From contig JANPZY010000001.1 of the NCBI GenBank assembly GCA_024707325.1, forward strand, positions 620,001 to 684,000: a stretch of 64,000 nt of DNA, written 5' to 3'. The position numbers and the translations under genes were made by a program. Positions within the stretch are counted from its first letter, which is position 1. Each line of letters opens with the position of its first letter. Under the pieces are notes generated by a model. The model ran no database searches. It was not told the origin of the DNA and was given only the letters and a program-made list of their open reading frames with translations. Shown here in pieces: positions 42,501 through 53,132 of this stretch. This DNA is from Opitutus sp. GTDB taxonomy: Bacteria; Verrucomicrobiota; Verrucomicrobiia; Opitutales; Opitutaceae.

Positions 42501-45500
42501 GTCGCGCCCCACGCGGGCGCGCGGATTGAAACCGCCGCGGCGTGCACAAGGTGATCCTGCCCGATCAGTCGCGCCCCACGCGGGCGCGCGGATTGAAACG
42601 ATGAGATGGTAGAGCCAAAGTCCCTTGCGCTGATGTCGCGCCCCACGCGGGCGCGCGGATTGAAACGCCCGCGACCTCGTAGCGGCCGGTCCAGCCGGGC
42701 GTCGCGCCCCACGCGGGCGCGCGGATTGAAACCCCCACTCGGCGAAATATTTGGCCTGTTGCGCAGGGTCGCGCCCCACGCGGGCGCGCGGATTGAAACC
42801 CATTTCCCTCACTCGACTTTCCCGGTCGCGTGGTCGCGCCCCACGCGGGCGCGCGGATTGAAACTTTCATGACAGTTGACGGCTGGAGGCCGCGTTCAGT
42901 CGCGCCCCACGCGGCGCGCGCGGATTGAAACACGGCGGCAACGCTCGCCGCTGACACGGAGGAACCGTCGCGCCCCACGCGGGCGCGCGGATTGAAACCA
43001 TAAAAAACGGACACTTCGGCCGGCGACATGCCGTCGCGCCCCACGCGGGCGCGCGGATTGAAACACTTTCAGGGTGAAATCATGTTTCACGCCGCCGAGT
43101 CGCGCCCCACGCGGGCGCGCGGATTGAAACCCGACCTGCAATCCGCCGGTAACAAAATCGTTGCCGTCGCGCCCCACGCGGGCGCGCGGATTGAAACTTC
43201 GCTTTCCGCGACCCATGCGAACCGGTCGCCGGTCGCGCCCCACGCGGGCGCGCGGATTGAAACACGATGAAAGAAATTGGGCCGAGGCCGTGAAAGGTCG
43301 CGCCCCACGCGGGCGCGCGGATTGAAACGGCCACTGTGGTTTGGACATCTCGCCGAAGCACGGTCGCGCCCCACGCGGGCGCGCGGATTGAAACTCAGCT
43401 ACGACCTGATCGCCTCGTGCGAGTATCGCCGTCGCGCCCCACGCGGGCGCGCGGATTGAAACGCGTTTCGGCCGTAGGTGGCGTGCCACTGGGCAAGCGT
43501 CGCGCCCCACGCGGGCGCGCGGATTGAAACGCGTAGCGTTGCTGGATCGCGACGATCTCGGCGTCGGTCGCGCCCCACGCGGGCGCGCGGATTGAAACCT
43601 TCATGTTCTCTTTGATGTCGCGCTCCGACATGTCGCGCCCCACGCGGGCGCGCGGATTGAAACAGGCGCATTTGACGAGGCAGCGTGAGACGGTCCCGCG
43701 TCGCGCCCCACGCGGGCGCGCGGATTGAAACTGCATCTCGACGATGCGGCGCGTGTAGGCCACGTGTCGCGCCCCACGCGGGCGCGCGGATTGAAACCGC
43801 GAGTAGAGCTTCTGCGCGTTCTCGATGATGGTCGCGCCCCACGCGGGCGCGCGGATTGAAACGTTGAACGCCACGCGGCCCGCCTGCTCGGCGAGGTCGC
43901 GCCCCACGCGGGCGCGCGGATTGAAACATTGACGGAGCGCCCAAAAGAGAAGCCGAATGACGGTCGCGCCCCACGCGGGCGCGCGGATTGAAACCTCGTC
44001 TGTGCATTCCTTCAAATCGACGCCGAGCTGTCGCGCCCCACGCGGGCGCGCGGATTGAAACCGCAGGCGTCAACGGCTCCGGCGGCTCAAACGTGTCGCG
44101 CCCCACGCGGGCGCGCGGATTGAAACGTCCGGTGCTGAGTCCACGTTCACGTGGGCCAAGGTCGCGCCCCACGCGGGCGCGCGGATTGAAACCCGGGCGT
44201 GTGCGCGTGGATAAAAGCCGGCATCGGTCGCGCCCCACGCGGGCGCGCGGATTGAAACACGATCTACGGCAAAAAAGGGGGCGGCAAAAGCGTCGCGCCC
44301 CACGCGGGCGCGCGGATTGAAACCTCCGCGCGACCCGGCCCCTTGAAGCCGACGCCTGGTCGCGCCCCACGCGGGCGCGCGGATTGAAACGTGGCGCACC
44401 TTGAAGTTCGCGAACCAGTCGTCGATGTCGCGCCCCACGCGGGCGCGCGGATTGAAACATCAGCAGCTTGCCCCGTAGTTTTTTGGCGTTCGTCGCGCCC
44501 CACGCGGGCGCGCGGATTGAAACAGGGCCAGCGCCACAGGGCAGAATCCGATGGTGGTCGCGCCCCACGCGGGCGCGCGGATTGAAACCCTTATTATCAC
44601 AGCCGATAGCCCCGCCGCCGACATGTCGCGCCCCACGCGGGCGCGCGGATTGAAACCCATGCGGCACGCTCAGCGGTTTCAATGGTATGGTCGCGCCCCA
44701 CGCGGGCGCGCGGATTGAAACGTCCGCCATGTCCGGTTTTCGACGTCCTTAAGTCCGTCGCGCCCCACGCGGGCGCGCGGATTGAAACAATCCGCTACTA
44801 TGGGGGCGGTCCGGCTGACTCGTCGCGCCCCACGCGGGCGCGCGGATTGAAACAACCGGTATGCCATTAGTTCCCCTTATATTCCGTCGCGCCCCACGCG
44901 GGCGCGCGGATTGAAACTGGGTCATGTCAGTAGGTGGGTTTGGGGATCGAGGTCGCGCCCCACGCGGGCGCGCGGATTGAAACGTCTCGTTCACCACATT
45001 TACAGAGCCATCATTCGCGTCGCGCCCCACGCGGGCGCGCGGATTGAAACGCCAAGAACGCCGACAACTCCGGCAGCTTAAGCGCGTCGCGCCCCACGCG
45101 GGCGCGCGGATTGAAACACCTTATGAAATTCACGGCTAAACATATCAACGTCGCGCCCCACGCGGGCGCGCGGATTGAAACCCCTTATATTCCGTTAAAA
45201 ATGCGATTTCCCGAAAGTCGCGCCCCACGCGGGCGCGCGGATTGAAACATAGCGAAAAAGCTTGACTTTTCCCTCTATCTCGTCGCGCCCCACGCGGGCG
45301 CGCGGATTGAAACTGGTTTGGCTTTCGGCACAGGCTTTTCCCATGCAGTCGCGCCCCACGCGGGCGCGCGGATTGAAACCACGTCCGCGAACTCGAACCA
45401 CTGCGCGAAAGCCGTCGCGCCCCACGCGGGCGCGCGGATTGAAACGCGACCCCAACGGCCATCCCTGCGGCCTCTTTGCGTCGCGCCCCACGCGGGCGCG

Positions 45501-48500
45501 CGGATTGAAACGACGCCCGACCTGCGCCCGCGACGTGCGCGGGGCGTCGCGCCCCACGCGGGCGCGCGGATTGAAACAACCTCAGCTCAACTCCTGAAAC
45601 CATGAAACCCGCGTCGCGCCCCACGCGGGCGCGCGGATTGAAACCAATGCCCGCGTCCTCCTGCTTGAACCGTTGGGTCGCGCCCCCACGCGGGCGCGCG
45701 GATTGAAACTCGGCGTAGCGACACCGCACCGGCTGCGGCACGCGTGTCGCGCCCCACGCGGGCGCGCGGATTGAAACGTCATCAAGCTCTGCGAAGCCCG
45801 CCCCCTTTAACGTCGCGCCCCACGCGGGCGCGCGGATTGAAACTGTTTCGCCGTGATCTTCTGACCGAGGGGGCGAAGTGTCGCGCCCCACGCGGGCGCG
45901 CGGATTGAAACGAGACTTCGCGGAAGTGCGCAAAAACCCAGTAGTGTCGCGCCCCACGCGGGCGCGCGGATTGAAACCGCGCCAAAATCCGAGAGCGCAT
46001 CGCCGAACGAAGTCGCGCCCCACGCGGGCGCGCGGATTGAAACCTCGCGTAGAAGCGCGATAAACGCCAAACCAGTCGGTCGCGCCCCACGCGGGCGCGC
46101 GGATTGAAACCGCAGTCTTCATAGCGGGGTGGCAGGCGTTTTACGTCGCGCCCCACGCGGGCGCGCGGATTGAAACCGGAAGGTCGAACCAGTCGCCCGT
46201 GCCAACGCTCGGTCGCGCCCCACGCGGGCGCGCGGATTGAAACAGGTGTGAGGAGTTCCATGGTCAGATGAAGTCGGGTCGCGCCCCACGCGGGCGCGCG
46301 GATTGAAACATGAAGACGGCGCATGGGAAGTCTCGAACTTCGAGTCGCGCCCCACGCGGGCGCGCGGATTGAAACGTTCAACTGGAGCTCGCACAACTGC
46401 GCGTTTGTCGGTCGCGCCCCACGCGGGCGCGCGGATTGAAACCACGATGTGCGGAAACTCGTGGTCAGGTATCTCTGTCGCGCCCCACGCGGGCGCGCGG
46501 ATTGAAACGGATGCACCATCGAGCAGGCCAAGCGTCACCTCGGTCGCGCCCCACGCGGGCGCGCGGATTGAAACGTTTTCATGCTTTGACGAAGCGTATT
46601 GTTAACGGTCGCGCCCCACGCGGGCGCGCGGATTGAAACGCCGAAATCCGCGGCACGATCGAAGCCGTGCGCGTCGCGCCCCACGCGGGCGCGCGGATTG
46701 AAACAAGCGCCGCTGCTTCTGATCCATGCCCGCAATCTGTCGCGCCCCACGCGGGCGCGCGGATTGAAACATCCTCGAGGACGATCCGGTCGCGATCCAT
46801 CTCGTCGCGCCCCACGCGGGCGCGCGGATTGAAACTGCTTCGGCGGCTCCGATGGCTCGCCGGCGCCCGTCGCGCCCCACGCGGGCGCGCGGATTGAAAC
46901 TCTCCCTTGAGCAACTTCTCGAGCTCGCTCGCCGGTCGCGCCCCACGCGGGCGCGCGGATTGAAACGTCGGCGTCGTGCCGGTCCCGACGGCCGCGTGCG
47001 AAGTCGCGCCCCACGCGGGCGCGCGGATTGAAACAACAGGCCGCCCCAAATGCTGGAGCTTTGTTGCTGTCGCGCCCCACGCGGGCGCGCGGATTGAAAC
47101 TGAATCGCGAGAATATCGGTCACGAGTTCTTCGCGTCGCGCCCCACGCGGGCGCGCGGATTGAAACAGGTAGATGCGTTGAATCGGCAAATCCACCGGAA
47201 GGTCGCGCCCCACGCGGGCGCGCGGATTGAAACGTCATAGCTGGGAAATTGTGGCGGCGCGGGGCGTCGCGCCCCACGCGGGCGCGCGGATTGAAACCCA
47301 GACATGAATCACCCAGGCGATGAGGTGCCTTACGGTCGCGCCCCACGCGGGCGCGCGGATTGAAACGCTTTAACCTCTGAATCACCATGGAAGAAACCAA
47401 CGTCGCGCCCCACGCGGGCGCGCGGATTGAAACTTCCAGCATGGGCACAAGAGGGCCGCGCATCTTGTCGCGCCCCACGCGGGCGCGCGGATTGAAACCT
47501 CGTTAACAAAGCTCAGGATTTTGACCGCATGGCGTCGCGCCCCACGCGGGCGCGCGGATTGAAACCTCACGCCAAACGCCGGACGCGTCGCGCCGCATCT
47601 GTCGCGCCCCACGCGGGCGCGCGGATTGAAACCAAAACCGTTGACTGGAACAATCCCCCCGACATTGTCGCGCCCCACGCGGGCGCGCGGATTGAAACAA
47701 CGGCAACCCAAACGCTTGTTGCTGGAAGCCGTCGCGCCCCACGCGGGCGCGCGGATTGAAACACGGACACCAAATCAGCGACGTGACCGGACTCGCGGTC
47801 GCGCCCCACGCGGGCGCGCGGATTGAAACTAGACGATTTGGATGCACTCGCGCCGGAAGAGCGTCGCGCCCCACGCGGGCGCGCGGATTGAAACCGAGGC
47901 GACATCGGTTTCTCGTCACCGACCTGCGGTCGCGCCCCACGCGGGCGCGCGGATTGAAACCTCCATCGCCGCTTTGGAGTGTCGCCGGTTCGACGTCGCG
48001 CCCCACGCGGGCGCGCGGATTGAAACCATGTGCCGCATGAATACGCCGACAAGCACAAGCGTCGCGCCCCACGCGGGCGCGCGGATTGAAACGGTTCGGT
48101 AGGCGACATCACCAATCTTCCGGTGGGTCGCGCCCCACGCGGGCGCGCGGATTGAAACGCCGACATGACGAAAGTCGGCAAGGCCGTGAACGTCGCGCCC
48201 CACGCGGGCGCGCGGATTGAAACACGTCGGCGCGCTCACGCTCGCGGGCGAAGAACCGTCGCGCCCCACGCGGGCGCGCGGATTGAAACAGGCCATCGCT
48301 GACGGCAACAACCCCGCCGACGGTCGCGCCCCACGCGGGCGCGCGGATTGAAACGAGCACGATCACCTCAATGGGAGGTGTGTTGTCGTCGCGCCCCACG
48401 CGGGCGCGCGGATTGAAACTCACGGTAGGATTGAACATCGAGACAGAGGCGCGTCGCGCCCCACGCGGGCGCGCGGATTGAAACCGCGATGGGTGCCAGC

Positions 48501-50274
48501 GCGGAATCAACCTGATGGTCGCGCCCCACGCGGGCGCGCGGATTGAAACCTCAGACACGCAGGCGCATTGCGGACGCCCACCGCGTCGCGCCCCACGCGG
48601 GCGCGCGGATTGAAACACGGTCATGCAGAGCCCTGCGTATTGGTCGTCGATCGTCGCGCCCCACGCGGGCGCGCGGATTGAAACATCGAGAAGCCTCCCG
48701 ATATGCCGCCTCACTGGCGTCGCGCCCCACGCGGGCGCGCGGATTGAAACGTGCCCATGTCGATCAGCTCCTCTGTCGTGCGCGTCGCGCCCCACGCGGG
48801 CGCGCGGATTGAAACCGTCACCCCAATCATTGATGACAGCGGCGATGCGGTCGCGCCCCACGCGGGCGCGCGGATTGAAACCACGCAGCGAAGGCACCGC
48901 CGCCGCCGCAGAGCGCGTCGCGCCCCACGCGGGCGCGCGGATTGAAACATCACCACCGGGCTGACGGCGGCTGAGATCGTCGGTCGCGCCCCACGCGGGC
49001 GCGCGGATTGAAACGCTTCCGACGAGCTCTGGATCAGCACGACCACCGTCGCGCCCCACGCGGGCGCGCGGATTGAAACACGGCCATAGGGCGGATTCAT
49101 CCAGACGCGCCCGGTCGCGCCCCACGCGGGCGCGCGGATTGAAACAGCGATCATCCGGCCGCGCAAAAAAAAGCGCTCCTGTCGCGCCCCACGCGGGCGC
49201 GCGGATTGAAACAGGTCGCGGGATCACCGCCGTGATCGCGCGCCACACGTCGCGCCCCACGCGGGCGCGCGGATTGAAACTTTTTCCCCGGCGCGGTGCA
49301 GCTCCTCTTTCGCGTCGCGCCCCACGCGGGCGCGCGGATTGAAACACCTTGAGGGTAAAATCATGCTTCACGCCGCCGAAGTCGCGCCCCACGCGGGCGC
49401 GCGGATTGAAACGCCACGCGGAGATGAACGAATTCTCCGCGCCATGGTCGCGCCCCACGCGGGCGCGCGGATTGAAACCTATCGTCCGGCAGTTTTGTGT
49501 CTAGAGTCAATGTCGCGCCCCACGCGGGCGCGCGGATTGAAACGGGCGTGGAGATTTCGGACGTGGAGATTTCGTTGCGTCGCGCCCCACGCGGGCGCGC
49601 GGATTGAAACCTCGCGGGCAGACTAAGGGGCGCGACTTTGCGCGGTCGCGCCCCACGCGGGCGCGCGGATTGAAACTATGTTATCCGAACAAAACCAACT
49701 CAATATCGTCGTCGCGCCCCACGCGGGCGCGCGGATTGAAACAACGGGTTGATGCCACACGAAAACGTATCCATTATCGTCGCGCCCCACGCGGGCGCGC
49801 GGATTGAAACGTTGATCAAGTGAAGGAGGGTGTCGCTTACGACGGTCGCGCCCCACGCGGGCGCGCGGATTGAAACTGCTCGTGCGCGGTGATCTCTTCT
49901 TCGCCGTGGATGTCGCGCCCCACGCGGGCGCGCGGATTGAAACATGAACCGTTTCGCTCCGCTGTTGCCGACGGACGGAGGTCGCGCCCCACGCGGGCGC
50001 GCGGATTGAAACTTGAAGGTGAACCGGCGGGCGACGCGAACGCCGGTCGCGCCCCACGCGGGCGCGCGGATTGAAACATCGCGTTTGCCTGCCTGCGCCG
50101 CGGCGTTGCTGGTCGCGCCCCACGCGGGCGCGCGGATTGAAACATCGCGTTTGCCTGCCTGCGCCGCGGCGTTGCTGGTCGCGCCCCACGCGGGCGCGTG
50201 GATTGAAACGGGATCTCAACGACGACCGTCCGCCCTTCGGGCGTCACGCCCCACGCGGGCGCGCGGATTGAAAC
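39542..50274 (+). CRISPR. Type I-C CRISPR array, about 163 repeats and 162 spacers
   Basis: The 32-bp repeat begins GTCGCGCCCCACGCGG and ends GCGCGGATTGAAAC; the RNA forms stem CGCGCCC / GGGCGCG with loop CACGC and an 11-nt 3' tail. My hand count is 163 repeats; mean period is 66 bp, so spacers are mostly 33-36 bp. Nearly all repeats are identical. Variants: extra G at 40617 and 41464, extra C near 45680, a 1-bp-shorter GG-loss form at 42899, G-to-T near 50203 and G-to-A at 50247. Seven consecutive spacers are duplicated (40959-41391 and 41482-41929), and the penultimate spacer is duplicated at the distal end. Confidence 0.99.
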
Positions 50275-50538
50275 AGGTGGTGGCACACGCAGTCACGTGA
50301 CACGCGGGGCGCCCCCCAAGCAGTCCGTGCGCTCCCGGCGGTGCTTAGCTCCCTTGCGAGCACGACATCGCCGCTGCGTGGATAAACCTGAAAAAATCCG
50401 GGATATTTTCCCGGTTTCGCGCATTTACATACTACGCGACTGAAATTGCCTAGGTGCACTCGTTAGCGACTGACGCTACGATGGTCCTCGCGCCGTCCAG
50501 CTTTCCCGCTTCCGCGTTTGCCGTCCTTAGTTGCCCTC
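50275..50538. other. Post-array intergenic region
   Basis: 264 bp without a gene. A weak hairpin CCGGGA / TCCCGG lies near 50397-50413. The base composition becomes AT-richer towards 50440. I see no further repeat and no clear promoter. Confidence 0.5.
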
Positions 50539-51225
50539 ATGAAACTCCGTTCTCTTCTCGCGTTTCCGATTGTTTGTGTTGTTGGACTCGCGACTCCCGC
50601 CTGTCCTGAAGAATCCGAGACAGTCCCGCTGCGTCATGAAAGTCTGAAACTGCGGGATGGTCGGACGCTGAAGAACGTGGAGTTCAAAACCTACGATCCC
50701 GCGAAAGATCGCTTCTATCTTCTCGCCGATCGTCACGCGATGATCGTGCCGGCCAAACTCGTTCCACAGCCGATCGTCGATGAGCTTCGCAGCTCCACTC
50801 CGCGGCGGATTGACGATGAGACAAACGTCGTGCCGGAGCCGCGCCCGAAGTCTCCAAAGCAATCGTCCCAGACCGTGCGGCGTGAAACTGCTTCGCCCTC
50901 GTCCGCCAGCACAAGCGCGAAGCGAAATCGCTGGGCCGAGGCCCATTTCGGGGCCGCGCAAAAACGCGCGACCCGCTACTATCGCTACGAGCATATCGCC
51001 GGCTCGAACAACATCGCCGTGATCGCGCTCGATTTCGATTGGACGCCTCCGCTTGAGGTGCCCGGTTGGGAAAATCGCTATCGAACCACGGGCACGGCAT
51101 TTCTCCAAATCATGGATAGCCGCAACCGGCAATTCCAACGCACCACGAGCGAGTTCGAGATCACGACCCAATACAATCCGCAGAAGCGGATGATCGAAGT
51201 CGTCGATTTTACACGGAAGAGTTGA
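50539..51225 (+). CDS. Hypothetical exported protein
   Basis: About 228 residues from ATG 50539 with a signal peptide (LRSLLAFPIVCVVGLATPACP). A short domain LKLRDGRTLKNVEFKTYDPAKDRFYLLADRHAMIVPAKLVPQPI resembles small SH3-like modules of verrucomicrobial exported proteins. A Ser/Pro/Lys linker and a C-terminal ~90-residue beta-rich region (YYRYEHIAGSNNIAVIALDFDWTPPLEVPGWENRYRTTGTAFLQI) follow. I do not recognise a family. It is single, right after the CRISPR array. Confidence 0.7.
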   Translation: MKLRSLLAFPIVCVVGLATPACPEESETVPLRHESLKLRDGRTLKNVEFKTYDPAKDRFYLLADRHAMIVPAKLVPQPIVDELRSSTPRRIDDETNVVPEPRPKSPKQSSQTVRRETASPSSASTSAKRNRWAEAHFGAAQKRATRYYRYEHIAGSNNIAVIALDFDWTPPLEVPGWENRYRTTGTAFLQIMDSRNRQFQRTTSEFEITTQYNPQKRMIEVVDFTRKS

Positions 51226-51252
51226 ACGGCAAAGCGGCGCGCCCTTTCGCCC

Positions 51253-51741
51253 TCACTCGCCGCGTCGTGCGGCTTCGATTGTCGCGATGTCGATTTTGCC
51301 CATCTCCATCATCGCCGAGAAGGCGCGCTTGGCTTCCTCGCCGCCGGCCGCGAGGGCGTCGGTCAACACACGGGGTGTGATCTGCCACGAGACACCCCAG
51401 CGGTCTTTGCACCAGCCGCACGCGCTTTCCTGGCCGCCGTTGTTCACGATCGCGTTCCAGTAGCGGTCGGTTTCCTCCTGCGTGTCGGTGGCGATCTGAA
51501 AGGAAAACGCCTCCGTCTGCTCAAATGCCGGGCCGCCGTTGAGACCGATGCAGGGAATGCCGCACACGGTGAACTCGACCGTGAGCACATCGCCCGCTTT
51601 GCCCGAAGGGAAATCGGTGGGCGCATAAAAAATGTTCGTCACTTCACTGTCGGGAAACGTCGCCGCGTAGAATCGCGCGGCTTCCAGCGCGTCTTTGTCG
51701 AACCAGAGGCAAATCGTGTTTTTCGGGGTCAGTTTTTTCAT
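51253..51741 (-). CDS. VOC-family protein (PhnB-like / 3-demethylubiquinone methyltransferase-type domain)
   Basis: 162 residues: NTICLWFDKDALEAARFYAATFPDSEVTNIFYAP...LTVEFTVCGIPCIGLNGGPAFEQTEAFSFQIATDTQEETDRYWNAIVNNGGQESACGWCKDRWGVSWQITPRVL. This is the PhnB-like vicinal-oxygen-chelate fold, full length. Despite the old domain name, such proteins are not ubiquinone methyltransferases, and their reaction is mostly unknown. It is cytoplasmic and monocistronic. Confidence 0.88.
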   Translation of the reverse strand: MKKLTPKNTICLWFDKDALEAARFYAATFPDSEVTNIFYAPTDFPSGKAGDVLTVEFTVCGIPCIGLNGGPAFEQTEAFSFQIATDTQEETDRYWNAIVNNGGQESACGWCKDRWGVSWQITPRVLTDALAAGGEEAKRAFSAMMEMGKIDIATIEAARRGE

Positions 51742-51874
51742 GGGCGTGGAGGTTGAGGAATCGGATTCGAGAAATGAGAGGATGTTTCATTTCCTCCACG
51801 AATGACCCTCTCGCAAACGGACAACGCATCGCGCGTTTGACGGTGACGCCGAGCGGTGCAACGCGTGTGAGGTT

Positions 51875-52111
51875 GTGCCGTCTCCCACTCCACGAACCCG
51901 CAAGCTGCTCAAGACTCTCGCCTCACGTCCACCCGACATGTGGGACGACGAGCTGCTCAAACTCATCAATGACGAACTGCGGCAGCTGCCCATCGAGGAG
52001 ATCACCTACATTCGCGATCGCGTGCGTTACTCCTGTCCGCCGGATACGATGGTGCAAAACGTCGTGCTGATGATGAACGGGCTCATCGAGCTGAAGACGC
52101 TGCAGCTGTAA
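51875..52111 (+). CDS. Small hypothetical protein
   Basis: 78 residues from GTG 51875. It is helical and acidic: MWDDELLKLINDELRQLPIEEITYIRDRVRYSCPPDTMVQNVVLMMNGLIELKTLQL. It has the hydrophobic pattern and codon use of a real gene, but no family is recognised. The start is uncertain. Confidence 0.5.
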   Translation: MPSPTPRTRKLLKTLASRPPDMWDDELLKLINDELRQLPIEEITYIRDRVRYSCPPDTMVQNVVLMMNGLIELKTLQL

Positions 52112-52149
52112 CAACGCTCTCCACGCGGAGCTCGCGGCGCTCGTGAAAT

Positions 52150-52174
52150 AAAAAGCCCGGCGATGACGCCGGGC
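52150..52174 (-). terminator. Intrinsic terminator after msrB
   Basis: On the minus strand GCCCGGCG / CGCCGGGC (8 bp, loop TCAT) is followed by TTTTTAT. It is a single half of the GGTGGAGCCC family. Confidence 0.8.
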
Positions 52175-52215
52175 TCCACCTGAGAGATGCAACTAAACGA
52201 TGCGCGCGAGGTCGC

Positions 52216-52839
52216 TCACTTCGCTGCCACGCTCGCGCCTTGGTTTTTCGCGACCCAGGCTTCGTAGTCCTTGCGGGGCATGAAGCGGAGAGAGGCGCTG
52301 TTGATGCAGTAGCGCAGACCGCCCTTGCTGCGGGGGCCATCGTTGAACACGTGGCCGAGATGCGCGCCGTCGACAGCGCAGTGCACTTCGATGCGAATCA
52401 TGCCGTAGCTCGTGTCGCGCGTCTCGCCGACAAACGCCGGCTCGATCGGCTTCGTGAAGCTCGGCCAACCCGTGCCGCTTTCGAACTTGTCGCGGCTGTC
52501 GAAGAGCGGTGTTTCGCTGCACACGGAGAAATACACTCCGTCTTCGTGGTGATCCCAGTATTCGTTCGCAAACGGCCGCTCGGTGCCCTGCTGGCGCGCG
52601 ACGCGATACTGCATCGGCGTAAGCAGCGCTTTCCACTCGGCGTCAGTGCGCTGCACCTTCGTCTTGCTCATGTCGATGACGACTTTGGACGGCAGTCCGC
52701 ACGCGGACTTTTCGCTATCCACGGCGCAGGCCGCCGGATCGTTGTTGGGCACGGAGTTCGGATTCGTGTTTTTCATAGGGGTCTCGCCCACGGCGGTCGC
52801 CGCGAGCACGCAGAAAGGGATGAGGGCGCGGAAGCTCAT
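52216..52839 (-). CDS. msrB: Exported peptide-methionine (R)-S-oxide reductase MsrB
   Basis: 207 residues with a signal peptide (RALIPFCVLAATAVGE). MsrB core: EWKALLTPMQYRVARQQGTERPFANEYWDHHEDGVYFSVCSETPLFDSRDKFESGTGWPSFTKPI, HLGHVFNDGP and the catalytic Cys in LRYCINSASLRF. The two CxxC zinc sites usual in MsrB are absent (VCSE and VHCAVDGAHLGHV have one Cys each), so this is the zinc-free type. It repairs oxidised methionine in exported proteins. Intergenic 52840-53132 holds only a GGTGGAACCC repeat pair. Confidence 0.92.
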   Translation of the reverse strand: MSFRALIPFCVLAATAVGETPMKNTNPNSVPNNDPAACAVDSEKSACGLPSKVVIDMSKTKVQRTDAEWKALLTPMQYRVARQQGTERPFANEYWDHHEDGVYFSVCSETPLFDSRDKFESGTGWPSFTKPIEPAFVGETRDTSYGMIRIEVHCAVDGAHLGHVFNDGPRSKGGLRYCINSASLRFMPRKDYEAWVAKNQGASVAAK

Positions 52840-53017
52840 GGAGTGATTTGGGAAATGGATTCGAACCGCGAATGAACGCCAAGGAACGGAAATCGAAGCC
52901 GGATCTCTCGATCGCTGTTTCTTCGCGTAGATTTGCGCTATTCGCGGGTGGTCACTTTTGAGAGTAACACAGTCGCGCAAATATTCCACCTGTGTCCGGG
53001 CCCACGACGGTTTGGAA

Positions 53018-53112
53018 GGTGGAACCCGCCGTCCCCGGCGGGTTGAGCGAGATTCGAAGGCGAATGCGCGCGCGAAAGACGAACAAACCCGGCGGGGACG
53101 CCGGGTTCCACC
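53018..53112. repeat. GGTGGAACCCGCCG inverted pair, G2
   Basis: GGTGGAACCCGCCGTCCCCG and a reversed copy ending GACGCCGGGTTCCACC flank a 40-bp spacer. It lies just past the xseA stop and may help terminate it. Confidence 0.78.
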
Positions 53113-53132
53113 CAAAGCGCCCCCCTGCTCAC

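Noticed and set aside
39468..50300. Dozens of long open reading frames on both strands rich in VAPHAGARIET, SRPTRARGLK or SIRAPAWGAT
   Set aside because: They are translations of the GC-rich 32-bp CRISPR repeat, which lacks stop codons in most frames. They are not genes.
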